The notes under the pieces are model-generated. The model searched no databases, was not told the origin of the DNA, and worked only from the letters and a program-made list of their open reading frames with translations. Positions 46,201 through 57,738 of a DNA stretch of 64,000 nt are shown piece by piece; positions within the stretch are counted from its first letter, which is position 1, and each line of letters starts with the position of its first letter. Source of the DNA: Symsagittifera roscoffensis (lineage: Eukaryota; Xenacoelomorpha; Acoela; Convolutidae); the NCBI RefSeq assembly GCF_963678635.1, contig NC_087062.1:11080670-11144669 (forward strand), in the 5' to 3' direction. Both the position numbers and the translations under genes were made by a program.

Positions 46201-46817
46201 AATGGTTATCTTTAAGCCCCATAAATTCACAAAAAGTTTGCACAGGTGAAGTAATTTTTCAAATTTAAGCTCAGGACAACAAAAACTTTCGAATGATACA
46301 AAAAAGTTCCGTCAAAAACGGCTATTTAATAAGTCGAAATTTGTCTGAAGAAAAAAAACCCACCACGAGCACAAATATTCCGTTACTTTCGGTACGAAAG
46401 TCGGAACAAAAAAGCATTAGTTATCATTATATTTAGACTTCAATTCTGGAAGCGGGTTCGCTCGTCATCCGAGACCTCACAGAACAGGACGCCGGAGTGT
46501 GGACATGTATGGCCTCGAACCCACGTGGAAAGGACTTCATCTCCGTCTCTCTTTCGGTAACAGACTGCAACTTCTCACCTACAACATCTCTCACAATTTC
46601 ACTCATTCTTTTCATAGCTTCCTTCATTCTCTTTGGAATAGCAATTTTGATCTGTGTCTTCAATAAGAAGAAAGGGCGCCAAAACGAAAAAGGCAAATCT
46701 CCTTTCGAACTGAGCGACAATAACAGCTTGCAGTACAACCAGGCACCGATTTTGCCAAAACAAGGAGATTATAAGATGCCGGAGTTTCTACAAAATGATC
46801 TGTCCAACGAAAGTTGA
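37299..46817 (+). CDS. LRR-Ig single-pass membrane protein, seven exons
   Basis: Exons 37299-37451, 41176-41212, 41475-41849, 42490-42860, 44125-44378, 44631-44919 and 46437-46817 join in phase to 1860 bases, 619 residues. Residues 1-26 are a signal peptide, and CNCS...DVLC is a short LRRNT-like cap. About eleven LRRs follow (LDLSWNKLESFPENFF, LDLSNNSIRFLPALCLGS), then an LRRCT (CNCAMERFYEWA to LVCAAP, about 397-447), one Ig domain (Cys, Trp, then DAGVWTC; about 450-535), a membrane span (about 544-568) with a NKKKGR stop, and a 50-residue tail. This is the plan of LRIG, kekkon, AMIGO and LINGO proteins, cell-surface adhesion or receptor-regulating proteins; I cannot assign an orthologue. Intron 3 is GC-AG. 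Exon 1 is the least certain, because an extra small exon could exist in the 3.7-kb intron 1. Confidence 0.85.
39908..40384 (+). mobile_element. Y-family element, compact copy
   Basis: Begins AAACAAGGATAGCCGGTTAC with TGTGCAAGTAGGACAAATTG, has CGTGGTGTGATAAAA and CACTTTATTTGCTCGAAACG inside, and ends CAATGGTCGGAACAACAAGG. At about 475 bp it is the cleanest reference for the family ends. Confidence 0.8.
40992..41130. repeat. 21-bp perfect inverted repeat just upstream of LRR-Ig exon 2
   Basis: TGTAGCAGAGAATGTAACAA, plus one more base on the left, recurs as its exact inverse at 41110-41130 with a loop of about 97 bases. It sits 45 bases before the exon 2 acceptor. The perfect arms suggest recent origin. 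Confidence 0.85.
42950..44060. mobile_element. two Z-family fragments in LRR-Ig intron 4
   Basis: 42950-43260 begins CAGAGGCGGATTTAAAG and keeps the family body in the plus direction (TTTCGACCCACTGATC, AAAGGGTC). 43844-44056 starts CAGGGGCGGATAAAG and ends TAAATCCGCCTCTG, with the body inverted (GTCGAATTCCTGAGG). Neither codes. Confidence 0.6.
45885..46360 (-). mobile_element. X-family element in LRR-Ig intron 6
   Basis: Aligns along about 460 bp with 62638-63095. It begins with the hairpin module (CTGCTCGTATCAGGACGGAG, AATGTTCCGACTGCCTTTTA), then CCCCCCACATGCCATA, GATTTCTAAGACTGATTAAA, CGCGTTGATTGTCCCAAATT and TTCCGTCAAAAACGGCTA. No open frame of note. Superfamily undetermined. Confidence 0.8.
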
Positions 46818-47058
46818 AAGACCGAACTCTGTTAGTTTATAGGTTGTGCTGGATTTAAAACGCCTTTTATATGTTTATAACTGTTTGGCTTACGTGAAAG
46901 AAATATTTTTGATAGAAAGAGAAATGTATGCGTAAATTCACTAAAATTTAAAGTTTGGTATCAATTTTTAAACCATTTCTCCGCGAGATGCAGTAACATA
47001 TCGAATGTATAACTTGTTCAAATTTATACTATATCATTGACTGGTTGGTTAGATGGCC

Positions 47059-47064
47059 AATAAA
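47059..47064 (+). promoter_or_regulatory. candidate polyadenylation signal of the LRR-Ig gene
   Basis: AATAAA 242 bases after the stop codon at 46817, before the next gene on the same strand. Confidence 0.5.
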
Positions 47065-48528
47065 CTTTGTGTCAACTACAAACTTTATAAACTTATTGTA
47101 CCCATTTATTGCGAAAGCCTCAAAATCCGTATAAATCATGAGCGAATCTAGATTTTCAGAAAAAAATTGTCAATCTTTGTAAGCACAATTTGATTTTTTA
47201 AAATCTTGTTGACCTTTTCCTGTATGACTAAATGGATTAGTCGAGCCTGTTTAAATCAATATAAGGGCCATATTTTGGCAATTTTTTGCGCAGTAGGCAA
47301 ACCTGAAAAAAAAACAGGTCAAAAATGATTTTCTACAGCAATTGTTTTTGCTTGTGATTAGAATGCTTCAGCGTCATCATATGGGAAATTAAATTTTTTT
47401 TGTTTTGAACTATTTGAAAGTATGGTGTTATGTGATTGCAAAACTTTGTTTTTTTTTCTCGCTTTCACTCATGAATCCTCAAAACCTTCACATTAGCATG
47501 CAATTTCATACCGTATACAAAACAAGCAGGGAAGATTTAAGTGGGGGCGCCTCAGCTCCTCAGGGATTCGACTCAGAAAAACTCTATTAATTTAGCCAAA
47601 AATTTCTAAATAGGGCCCAAAAACAGACTTGGTGGTCTGTTTGTTCTAATATTGGCCAGTGTAGCAGAAATTTTGCCTAAATAAGAATCTTAATGGTATT
47701 TAACGAGAGCTCTCAAAATCAAATTGGTCAACCAAAAATAAAAATTATCAAATTTATCAACCATTAATAAAAATCTCACAATCCTTCAAGAAAATCCTAG
47801 ATAAGCCTCTCGTGCCAAGCGTCTGTCAAACTACTGTACAGTGGAATTTTACAAAACTTTCAGGCCTAGTTGACCGATAATGAATGTCGTAAAATAGCAA
47901 AACGCAAATTATTTAAGTCAGCAGGGGATCTAATACCTGGTCTGAATTGAAAATAACTAATCCGATGCCGAGCTACAACAGGATTTTACTATTTATATTT
48001 AAAAAAAATTTATATATTATTTTTTTCTTTTTTGCTCTGGTTAAGCTTGAAAGTTTTGTCCTATGTTCGTTCCAAAAAGAAAGAGAGTTGAAATTAAATT
48101 TATACTATAATTATATTGAAAAAAGTCAAAACAAATGCATCTTTTCTAAATCAAAATGGATAACTCTTTTTATTTTGTACCAACATGTATTGTAAACTCA
48201 AATACTAGTTCAAAGCGAAGAATGGTTTTCAACTCGGTCTTAACGTATAGATTATGACTTACAGATAATCTCTGACAATATTGATCAAATTTAGCTGATA
48301 TTTAATTCAAATCAATCTGTTCGGTGCGTTGTCTCATCACTGAATGTCAGCTATGCCATCAGGTCAAGTAATCAGTTGGTGTTCATAACAAGCACTTGTA
48401 TGTAACAAATTTGCTCAATATTCTGCGGTATCAATCAAACTATTAAGAGTTTTTGGATGTCAGATACCTTCTTTTGTGTTCTTTAGTAAAAATCAAAAAA
48501 GTGAAAAAATTAGATTAAAAACAAAAAA
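47065..48528. other. intergenic, Z fragment, no gene seen
   Basis: 47535-47815 resembles the Z family (GGGGGCGCC, CTCAGGGATTCGACTCA at the left; AAGAAAATCCTAGATAAGCC at the right). The rest is AT-rich 5' flank of the transporter gene. Frames at 47405 and 47947 are chance. Confidence 0.5.
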
Positions 48529-50171
48529 ATGGAGAAAAGCTGTTATATTTTCCCAAAGTATTTGACTGTGGCTTGCACATTATCTTTCGTTCTCGTGGCA
48601 GCTTTTTTCCTATCCCAGAAATCATTACTTTACCCCTCCGAAACTTCCGAGAAAGGACTGTCCAAAACTACTACTGGTATCGTATCCGGAAGTTATGACC
48701 TGTTGGGTTTAATTTCTGGACTAGTTTTACCATATTTTATCAATGTATGGAATTATAAAACAACATTCTGTCTCAGTTATCTTCTTTACTCGGTCTTAAT
48801 ATGCGCTTTTGGCCTGACAGGATTTGCTGCATCAAAAGTTACGTTTATAATTTTGAATGGGTTAGTTTTAGTTTTAATGGGAATCGTAGTTTCTTTCACA
48901 CTTTCAGTAATAATACCAATCAATTTCAAGTTATTTCCGAATCAAAGAGGCAACATCAGCGCTTCCATTCAAGTTTTATTCGAAATTGGATATATTATCG
49001 GCCCTATTCTAGCGGCGCTTCTTTACAGTTGGGTGGGGTTTTATCTACCCTTTGTAGTTACCGGGGGCTTGGGCATGATTTTGGCAGTTATCTCTGCTTT
49101 GGTAATGTTTTCGTACCAAAAGGATTCGCAATCAGAAATAGAAAAACTTCGAGTAAAATCTGGTAAGAAAAATAAGTTTCAAGGTTATAAGAGAAAAGGG
49201 AGAATCTATCAAATAATAAACTATGTAATACGTTAATATGGATGTATGAAAAAAATCCTATCTGAAAATTGATTGAAACTTATCAGAGCCGACATGAAAA
49301 TGATCCAGATTTTTTTTTAATTCAGAAATTTCAAATAATGTAGTTTATTTATCCTCATTTTGAATAAATTAACACCGGTCTGCTTTTAACGGACAAAAAA
49401 CTTGTTCAAACACAGATTTGTTCAAATTATTAAAGACTTTCCGAAGACGCTCTTTCTCTAAACTATGTTTTGTATTTTCCAGATACGAAGAATCAAACAC
49501 CAGTTAAACCATCTTCCGCGTCAAATGAAAACAAACTCACCATAATAAAAATTTGTCTCATTCCTGACATTCAGTTGGCCAGCTTCCCCTTCATAGTCGC
49601 TGCCATGACAACTGGTCTATCACGTGTTTTCCTTTCACCGCTTTTAACCCAATTATTGGACCCCTCAGAAAAAGAATTGGGCTTTTATTTCACTATCACG
49701 CCTATTGCAGCTCTTATACTTGCGCCTATTTTGGGTTTCATCTGTCGAGGAAATGTTAAATGGGTTGTGTTTTTACTGTGCCCTGTATTTGGTTTACTGG
49801 GCTCGTTATCTCTGGTTTATATAACAATATTTGACGCCAGTAAATTATGCACCCACATCTGTGCGTTTTTTGCATTGGCCTGTTTTGGTTTTTGCAACGC
49901 GTCTAGTTTCGTTTCACGATTTGTGGTTCTTGACGACATTTTTTACCTTCATTCGCTAACTGACGAGAATCGCGACTATCGTGCGTTGCTATCCAGCTGG
50001 AATTTGAACATCTGCAACTTAGGAGGCCGATGGATTGGTAACGCCGTGATTGGTGGATTCATCTTTGATCTGATTGGCTATCGAGGTGTGGCAATAACTC
50101 AAGCCACTCTGTATGTGTTGGCATGTACATTTTCTGTTATTTTACATACTATGATTAAAAGGAAATTATGA
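48529..50171 (+). CDS. MFS transporter of SLC18B1 type, two exons
   Basis: Exon 1 is 48529-49162 and exon 2 49483-50171, joined by a GT-AG intron in phase 1, giving 440 residues, close to the 456 of human SLC18B1. About twelve hydrophobic segments are visible, six in each exon-encoded half, with a polar central loop (about 197-230). The N-terminal part has the family arrangement of TM1, a short PSETSEKGLSKTTTGIV loop and a GSYDLLGLISGLVLP helix; ITPIAALILAPILGFICRG occupies the matching place in the second half. SLC18B1 is a vesicular polyamine transporter driven by a proton gradient; that substrate is inferred from family only. The start is the first ATG after in-frame stops. The intron lies almost exactly between the two six-helix halves. 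Confidence 0.85.
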
Positions 50172-50939
50172 ATAGAATTATAATTGAGTCATCCGTGGTA
50201 GCAGATTTAGAGTGAAAGCGGAACGACTCCCTTCAGAGCTTTAACTCTCTGAACACTCAAAGATTTTTTGTCACCAGGAAAAATCATTTGAAACTACAAA
50301 TTTTATTTTTGATTTATAAATTTTAACTCTTATAACTTAGTTTGCTTTGATTTTCAAACTGAACCTATACTATACCTTTTAAGCTCAGGCATTGTAAAAT
50401 CTGCGGTTGAAATGTAGAAATTTTGTGATACGAACTGCAGTAGAATTTCGGCAAAACCTGAAGGTTTCCCGCGTAAAATAAGAAGTCAGTGGCAAAAAAA
50501 AACCAGGAAAACTTGGCCAGGATGAGCGCATTTCTGACAAATAAGTTTTTTCTGCATTTTTTGTAAAAACAAGTTTTGATTTCTATTTTAATTAGAAAGT
50601 AGCTAGAGTTATTTGATCAACCATTGTGCATCAGAGTTTTCATTCGAAACCCAAAGTTGTAATTTATTTCTGTTCAGGTATTTTTGTCTAATTAATCAAA
50701 GTATAACTCTAAAATTTTTTGAGAACTTACAGCCTTCAAAATAATTACTGTTTGCTTCACTTAAATATCAAAAATTAAGCAGACTTTCTGTGATTTTCTA
50801 CAATTTGAAAGGTTGCCAAAATATGCGGGATTTTGCGATGCAGATATTTGTCATGCTAAAGATAACGATGAGACTCAGTAATTGAATGATGAAATTTTAA
50901 AATCACTCTCTTACTCATAAACATTGTTTTTGTTCCAAT
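50172..50939. other. no gene seen
   Basis: 3' flank of the transporter gene. AT-rich, with no obvious AATAAA close to the stop and no repeat module recognised. Confidence 0.4.
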
Positions 50940-53070
50940 TTTCGAAAAAAAAGTGACGGATAATTGTACTAAGGGTGGCTTTTTCAACTTTTTAACCAGA
51001 CATTTTGACGGAATTTTTTAATCATTAAAAAAATTTCGTCTTGAGCTCAACTTCGAAAAAAATTCACGATGATATTTTTTGATAAAGTAATGGGGGTTTA
51101 AAAATAGCAAATTTGCCCATTTTTGGATAATTGACGGGCGGTATGTTGTGTGCTATTAACGCGTAATTTTAATCCGTCTTAGAAGTCGTCCCTATTTGAA
51201 TTGAGGCATGTTTTTTTGTCTATTAAATTCTTTGCTCTATGCGTGTGGGGGGACGGTTTTTACAAACTGCGCACCCTTGCGTAGACCTTAAAGGACAGTC
51301 GCAACATTCAGAGCGTCGCTCTGAAACGAGTAGTTTTGTTCTAGTTATATTTTTACCGCTTTCTGCCATGCAAAACCTTAGATTTTGAGGCTTGAACATG
51401 CATAAAAAAAGCTATGATTTGTGCATGACAAATATTTATGTTTTGCGTTTTTTCACCTCTATGTAACAGCTATGCAATTAAATTTAAAACTTCGCGCAAC
51501 ATCCAAAAATATAACTGGCGTTGTGTCCAGAAATTAAAATTGACCTCTGCGCCAAACGTGCTATCTATTTTAGATCCGAGTTTTAAATAAAATTTATAAT
51601 TTTTTGTTCTTGGTGTATTTCTTAGTTTAAATTTTGAGTTCTTAACTAGCCCGTTTTAAGCAAGAAATTTTTATATCATCTGAAAAACACTTATATAAAG
51701 AGTTCATGTTCAAATAAAAATAATTTAGCTGTGATTTTTTTTCGAATAATTATGGGTATTGAAAATTGCCAATTCAAAATATTGTGGATCAATTAATCTG
51801 CAAAACACTTTGAAAATGGCAAATTTGTGTTCTCGGTTTTTTAATATAAATTTTGACGTCCTAACTAATTCCAGTTTGAGCAGATTTCTCATGTCCAATA
51901 AAAAATACTGATGTGAGGAGTTCAAAATTGAAAAAAATATAACATTTGTAATTTTTTTCTTGTGATTTTTGGAAATTTGGAATAGTTAACGCGCATTTAT
52001 TTCGTGCTTCTATCCGCTGAGCGTCAGCTTATTACGGTTTTAAAATACGCCAAGTTGAAGCACTTTGTCTCGTTATTTGGTTACTAAACGCTAAATACAT
52101 CACTTTGTCTTTCATATAGCATGTTTTTTCAATTTTTAAATCAAAATTTTTTTCATAGACATTAACGGGCAGTTGAAATATTCAGGGTTTTGCCTGATAC
52201 TTGAGCAGAAATTGGTCTGAGCAGATTTTCCAAAAGCAAGCAACGTTTCCGACGTTTGAAAAAAGTGGTAGAAAATGTGCTTGATGTTTTTCTTCAGTCA
52301 AATTTTGATTTTTTAATAAGCAGTTTTTGACTGAACTTTTTGCTTCTGAAATTTTGGGATGCCCTGAGCTAAAAATTCATTTTTTTTTGCGATAATTTTC
52401 TGTTAAGTTATGGGGGTACAATGATGTTCATTTTGTGAGTTTCGAACATCTCTAATAAATGCGAAATAAATCATTTTGTACTTTGCATAGCGTGTGTGGG
52501 CGGTTTTCAAAATAAGGGATTTTTTTTTCATATAAAAACTTTGATAAATTTTACAAGCTGCGCACCCTTGCATAGACCTTAAAAGAAAGTCAGAATATTT
52601 AGAGCGTCGCTTTGATACCAATAGTTTTGTGTTCTACCGCTTTCTGCCATAAAGCGTAAAAGGCAGTTCCTATCAATTGGCTATTTTTCTCGTTTCCACT
52701 TTTCCGTACATTCGAAAAATTTTGTGTTAACTTTTGTAATTTTTTTTCTGATATTGTTTCCAAATGCTTCATATAACAACGTGAAGTCGGAAAAAATCAA
52801 CCTTTTGACTTTATTAGGTTTCCTCAAGCAAAAAAAGTTTTTAAAAACTGATATTATATGTTCTACCGCTTTCTACCGTAAACCATAAAAGGCAGTTCCT
52901 ATCAATTGGCTCGTCTCGTTTCCACTTTTCCGTACAATCGAAATACTTTGTGTTAATAATTGTATTTTTTGTGTTATTGTTTCCAAATGAAACAATCAAC
53001 CTTATGACATTAGTAGGTTTGTTTGCTCAAGCTTAGAAAGTGTTTGAAAACTGATATTTAAACTCGGAGA
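50940..53070 (+). mobile_element. cluster of X-family copies
   Basis: Three X ends in the plus direction, at 51290-51342 (ACAGTCGCAACATTCAGAGC), 52165-52210 (CAGTTGAAATATTCAGGGTT) and 52575-52622 (AAAGTCAGAATATTTAGAGC), each preceded by recognisable X body (GACGGAATTTTTTAATCATT, ATTAACGCG, GCGTGTGGG). 52631-53065 is a direct duplication with period about 229 (TTCTACCGCTTTCTGCCATA against TTCTACCGCTTTCTACCGTA). The hairpin in two copies reads GAGCGTCGCTC instead of AGGGCTTTGCCCT, so pairing is kept although the bases differ. Confidence 0.7.
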
Positions 53071-55337
53071 ATAAATCAAAAACTGTCCTTCGTTCATAGT
53101 GAATTTTGGGAGCTTCCTTCTGTTAAAGCGTCATCAGACGCAAAATGTATTGTTTGCTTTTTGCAGGGTTAAATTTTGAAACAAAAAAATTATCTCGGTG
53201 TCGAGTTTCAGACTAAACTATATAGAAAACGCAATGAAATGAAGTTATACGGTGCAGTTTTTAAAGTAATTTAACAATTATATGCATATTTTTATGGCGC
53301 TATATCTAATTATTTTGCCTTTCATTTTAATCAAAATCGATATAAGAAAAAAAATCGACAAAAAGTGTTTGATTTTATAAAACAAATGTTCTCTGCCATT
53401 TGAACTTCTCAATTTGAATTATTTGAGCAAACTGCTCTTCCGGCACAGCTCTCTACTGTTTTTTTTTCGAAAACTTTTTCAAATCAGTTTTAGTTCTGAT
53501 GTTACACGATGCAGAACGTAGCGTGTGGGGCGGTTTTCAAAAAAAAAAGTTTTTTTTCAGATTTCCGACTTTTCCCACTTTAGCTTCATTTATTTTTTCG
53601 GTCATAATTCTAATCAACTTCAATCTCTCTCGGAATCATGAAGGCAACTATTGCTTTTTTATTTTAGATGATATACAACAGAACTGAAAAAAAATGTTGC
53701 TCAATACTGCCAAAAATACAGTTTTTTTATCCCAAATTACTGAAAACTAGCTCAAACAAAAAAAACTGGGCGGAAGATGAAAAAGAAAATTGCCCACTTT
53801 CATCGATGTCGCATGGTAAACGAAAAAGTTTTCCAAGCGCCGCCGTAAAAACTTTACTGAGCATTGCTCCAGCAAAAATCTGATCTAATAACTGAGCAAT
53901 AATCAATTGGTCCAAAACAAAGCAGTGTTGACGCAAAATTGTTATGAACTCACAAACAAAAATCAGGGGACCTAAGAAATTAGACGACATCAGATTAGAA
54001 TATAGAGATACGAACTGGAACAACCGTAAAATAACCAAAATTTAAACAATACCTTTTTGAGAATTCAGACTATAAATACTGGGCCAATAAAATTTTTTGT
54101 TTAGAGTGAAGTTACACAAAAACAAAAAGAGCATACTTTCACGAAACTGATGAAAACTATTATGGTAATTTAGTTATAAGACAGCAAAACAAAAAAGATT
54201 ATTACGTTTTCGAAATGCTTAAAATATACAACTGTGATATTGATAACCTGATTTGTGGTTGGATAACATGTGTGCACTCAATCAAAAGTTAATTTAGGTC
54301 TGTAAATAATTTTCGCGCATTTTGCACTCAAATTGTTGTCTAAATTCAGTTACTTTCTGATCGTCTAATTTGCTTGTTGTCTGATTTCGTAACTCCCGAA
54401 ATCAGAGTTTTCGTTTTTTGGTACTATTTTTATTTTCTTCAATGTTGTACTTCGCTTTTGAATGCCCCCTTTCAGTTATTAGCAAGACTGAGTCGACATT
54501 CAGCTCTTTATCAGCGGTGTTTCAGTGCGATTTCACATGAACTTGTGTGACCTTTCTAGTTACAGGTTGGTAGGGAGTGATCATCGGGACCATTCGACCC
54601 CCTCACAGCCCAAAGGGTTCCTCTTTTGGTACTGTTTTACTACTTTCATTTTGGTCAACCAATCCTAATTTTTTCCCTATACATCCTTGGCGCCAATATA
54701 TAGTTAATTTTGAGGGAGAAGAGTGATAAAAAGGCAATTTTTGGTCAAAACTTTTAACCTCAAAAGCGAATTTCTTGGCCTGTTTTTTCGAACGTACGCT
54801 TGCTGTGCAAAAAATTTTACCCTAAAAAGTTCTTTTTACTAGTTTTTAGAGCTCAAAAGTTCAATTTGGTCAGCCTAGAAAAAATTTTGACATCAGCATG
54901 CCGTCACGCCCACCCCCTCAAAAAAGCCCCCGGCTCCTCGAGTTCAAATGACTACAAATATTCTACAGCAACATTATTTAATATAACTCTAGAGGTTTGC
55001 AAAATTGTTAATTTTGCCCGAGGACTATTTCAACCCATGATTGCGTAATATTCAAACACGGTGACTTAATCCGCAGAAAAAAAATCATTTCAGACAAACT
55101 AATTTTTAATGTTAAATGTTAATCATTTGACAAATTGGCATGTATTGAATTTCTTGAACGAAAAGAAAGACTGTTCGGTTTTGTCAACACCAAACTGTGA
55201 TCTCCACTTTTCATGTCAAGCTCACAGTTAAAATCACTTTTCAAGTTCTCTAGAGATTTGAGGCCTTCTGTTTGTATTGTGTTTTGGTAGCGACTTGGTG
55301 GGTGGGGGTGCCTTTCCATTTCTCTCCTCAGACATTC
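53071..55337. other. intergenic, Z fragment, no gene seen
   Basis: 54590-54945 is Z-family (ATTCGACCCCCTCACAGCCC, TTGGCGCCAATATATAG, CCTCGAG). 53510-53550 retains an X-like GTGTGGGGCGGTTTTCAAAA. Frames at 53668, 53727 and 54800 lack domain or splice support. Confidence 0.5.
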
Positions 55338-57136
55338 TCAGTGGCTGAGAGGTCTAGAGGGGGAGTCGAAGTTGCTACAGGAGGATTTCCACATGCAGCT
55401 GGCCGCACTTCTCTTGTTAGCAGGCCCCACACTGCTTCCTGAAAATCATTGTTTTCAATTTTTTGGATTCTGTTTTTCTGAAATTTGTAATAACTTTCAT
55501 TTTTTTAAATTTTTCTTATATTAAACTTAAAATTTACCAAATAGAGTCGAGCTCGAAGAATTAGTTTTGTGATTTTCGCCCTAAAAATAGTTTTGTGATT
55601 TTTGGTTTGCCCCAATAAAAGTTTGTGATTTTTTGGTGCTTTGAGCTAGAATTCATGATTAAATCTTCATAAATTTGAATATATATGAAATGGTTTTTCT
55701 GAGCTATATTAAGGACTTTTTTTAAAGAAAAAGAAAACTCTGACACCAGAACTGAGATAACTCCTGAACTGAGGCACCTTTGTTTAATATTAATATCACT
55801 TCATACTAATTATTATCACTTCAAGTAAGCACGATGAATTATGAGTACTTTGATGTGCCTTCCCCCTCCAAAAAAACTGTTTCACTTACCCTGAAGAGGA
55901 TCTCTTTGACTGTTTTCCAGAGGCGGTCGAGAAAGATATTCCAGTCCTGAACTAGTAGATTGTGAATGCTGCGGTGATCGGAACACGGGGGAGTTCTCTA
56001 TTCCCCCAAAAGATGAGGAAGGTAGGTTCAGCAAGTCGTACCACTGCAAAAATTATAGTGAGGGTGTTCTAGTTTGAGAAGTGTTTTTAATTCCTCAGAC
56101 AATCATATGAGATACCGGATCTCTTTAAATACTAACCATCCCCCCTATGGTATCTAGAAAAGAATAACAACCGCAATAATGAACTAAATCAATGTTTAAA
56201 CATTAAACTACCCCCACCCTTATTGCAATAGTCAAGAGATCCGAAGAGATACCTGAGAACATTGGCACATATTGCTTAGAAGATCGGTTGATGAAAATGA
56301 ACGCAATTTTGGGGCCATAAAAATCACAATTAAAGAATAATTTAAACTATAGTAGCTGGGTAGAGTTCTGTACTTACAAGTGGGAAGTCTTCCGCGATTG
56401 GAAAAAGGAGAGAGGACTGGTGGGAGGAGAGAGAAGACCTCTTGCCCGCATTTCTAGAACACAGATAATATAGAAGACTTATTTAAATCCACAAAGGTCG
56501 TTTTTGTTTCCACTAAAAGTTACTGGAAAAAATTATGGCATATAAGTTCCGCTTTCTTTCTATAGGCACTTTTGACTTCATCAAGGGAAGCTCGCAGGGG
56601 GTCAAGTTTGGTATCAAATTAATTAAAAAATGCTAAAAAATTCTGAGAGTGAAAAGTTAATGCGAAAAAATTAATATCGCAACCACTTAAGGTGTCAATT
56701 AGGCCGGGCGGGCCATTTTTTATGTTATAAGAAGACCTGTATGATTCCTCTCATGTCAAAATGAACTAAAAAAAGTTTGGAACCATGCGAACGATCTCTT
56801 CCCAAATGGACCAAACAAACTAACTCCCTTCTTAGTTAAAAATGATGATGGGAAAGCCTAGGAAGAAAATATATGTGCGTCTTCCCTATCTCATATCAAA
56901 TACGAGAAAAAACAATAACGAGTGAATTTTTTTTTGTTCACAGGGCCCAAAACTTCCAAAAAGTAAAATTTGGGAGAGTAAGTTTTAAAATACCTGTAGT
57001 TGGCCAGATTGTAGGGACTGGCGTCACATCCCCACTGGAGAAAAATGAGCATCTGAAGGGAGGCCAGCAGCACCACTGCAATTGACAGAGGGGAGAGGGA
57101 AGCAGATACCATCGATTGACGAATTGACCGGTTCAT
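55338..57136 (-). CDS. putative secreted neuropeptide-like prohormone, four exons
   Basis: Exons 57136-56994, 56453-56378, 56043-55890 and 55438-55338 join in phase to 474 bases, 157 residues. Residues about 1-39 form a signal peptide (hydrophobic LSIAVVLLASLQMLIF, small residues before the predicted cut at GCDA). Next come SPYNLANYRNA and GKR (51-53), the standard amidation plus dibasic signal; an 80-residue Ser/Pro-rich spacer; NKR (132-134); and a 23-residue C-terminal peptide with C139 and C145 enclosing Met-Trp-Lys-Ser-Ser. After the signal peptide these are the only two cysteines, so a single intramolecular ring is expected. Exons are GC-rich against AT-rich introns, with GTATTT and GTAAGT donors. 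A Trp-Lys-containing disulfide ring after a dibasic site recalls somatostatin and urotensin II, and allatostatin C in layout, but ring size and residues match none exactly. Family unassigned. Confidence 0.62.
56108..56263. mobile_element. small inverted-repeat element in the prohormone intron 2
   Basis: Bounded by GATACCGGATCTCTTTAAA and the inverse CAAGAGATCCGAAGAGATAC, about 155 bp. The same GGATCTCTT motif occurs in the elements at 2.9 and 3.4 kb. Confidence 0.55.
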
Positions 57137-57506
57137 TTTAGAGATCAAGGAAGTTTGAACTATAACAGCAATACAGATAAAAACGACTCAAAAAACAAAG
57201 TATGTTCTAAAAGAACAAATCAAAATCTAAGTAACCTAAAGTTTATCTTCAGATTGAGATGTTTAATAATTTTTATAGTCGTTTTTATAACAGAATAATT
57301 CTTGTAATTCATTGAATTTTTTTTTGTAAAATCGGCACTCATCAGTTTATGATTATTGGAGGGGTTTAACCGCAACAGTAAGTCTAAACGCATTTTTTTT
57401 CCATGAAAAGTTTCTTGTTAATAATTGTTAATCTAGTTAATTATTCTTGATAAATTTGTCATCCTATTTTTAAGTTATGACGATGAGAAAGTGATATTTT
57501 TTTGAT

Positions 57507-57738
57507 TGAAGAAAAAAGAGTTTTCTTTTAGTTTCTTTACTTCAGTTATTGCGGTCAAAACATTCTGTGCCACTAATGAGGCTTAATGCTAAAACAAATA
57601 TTCATACAATTAATTGGTTGTGGACGTCTATGAATATATTCAATAAAAAAGATAGGCAGTTGCTGAACAACAGGCACAGAATATTTTGACCGCGATAACT
57701 GACGTAAAGAAACTAAAAAAAAACTTTTTTTCTTCAAA
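57507..57738. mobile_element. foldback element with 66-bp arms
   Basis: 57507-57572 and 57672-57738 are near-perfect inverses (TTTAGTTTCTTTACTTCAGT, TTGCGGTCAAAACATTCTGT) around a spacer of about 100 bases. The inner part (GATAGGCAGTTGCTGAACAA, GGCACAGAAT) resembles the start of Y elements, so this may be two Y heads facing each other. It lies about 370 bases upstream of the prohormone start codon. Confidence 0.75.

Noticed and set aside
46497-46817. separate small gene at the end of the LRR-Ig locus
   Set aside because: It is the last exon: the Ig C-strand, membrane span and tail join in phase to 44919.
51725-52621. small minus-strand proteins
   Set aside because: Frames run through X-family repeat bodies and differ between copies.
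55338-55438. prohormone assigned outright as somatostatin, urotensin II or allatostatin C
   Set aside because: The ring length (five between the cysteines), the Met-Trp-Lys-Ser-Ser content and the long tail after the ring do not match any of these exactly.
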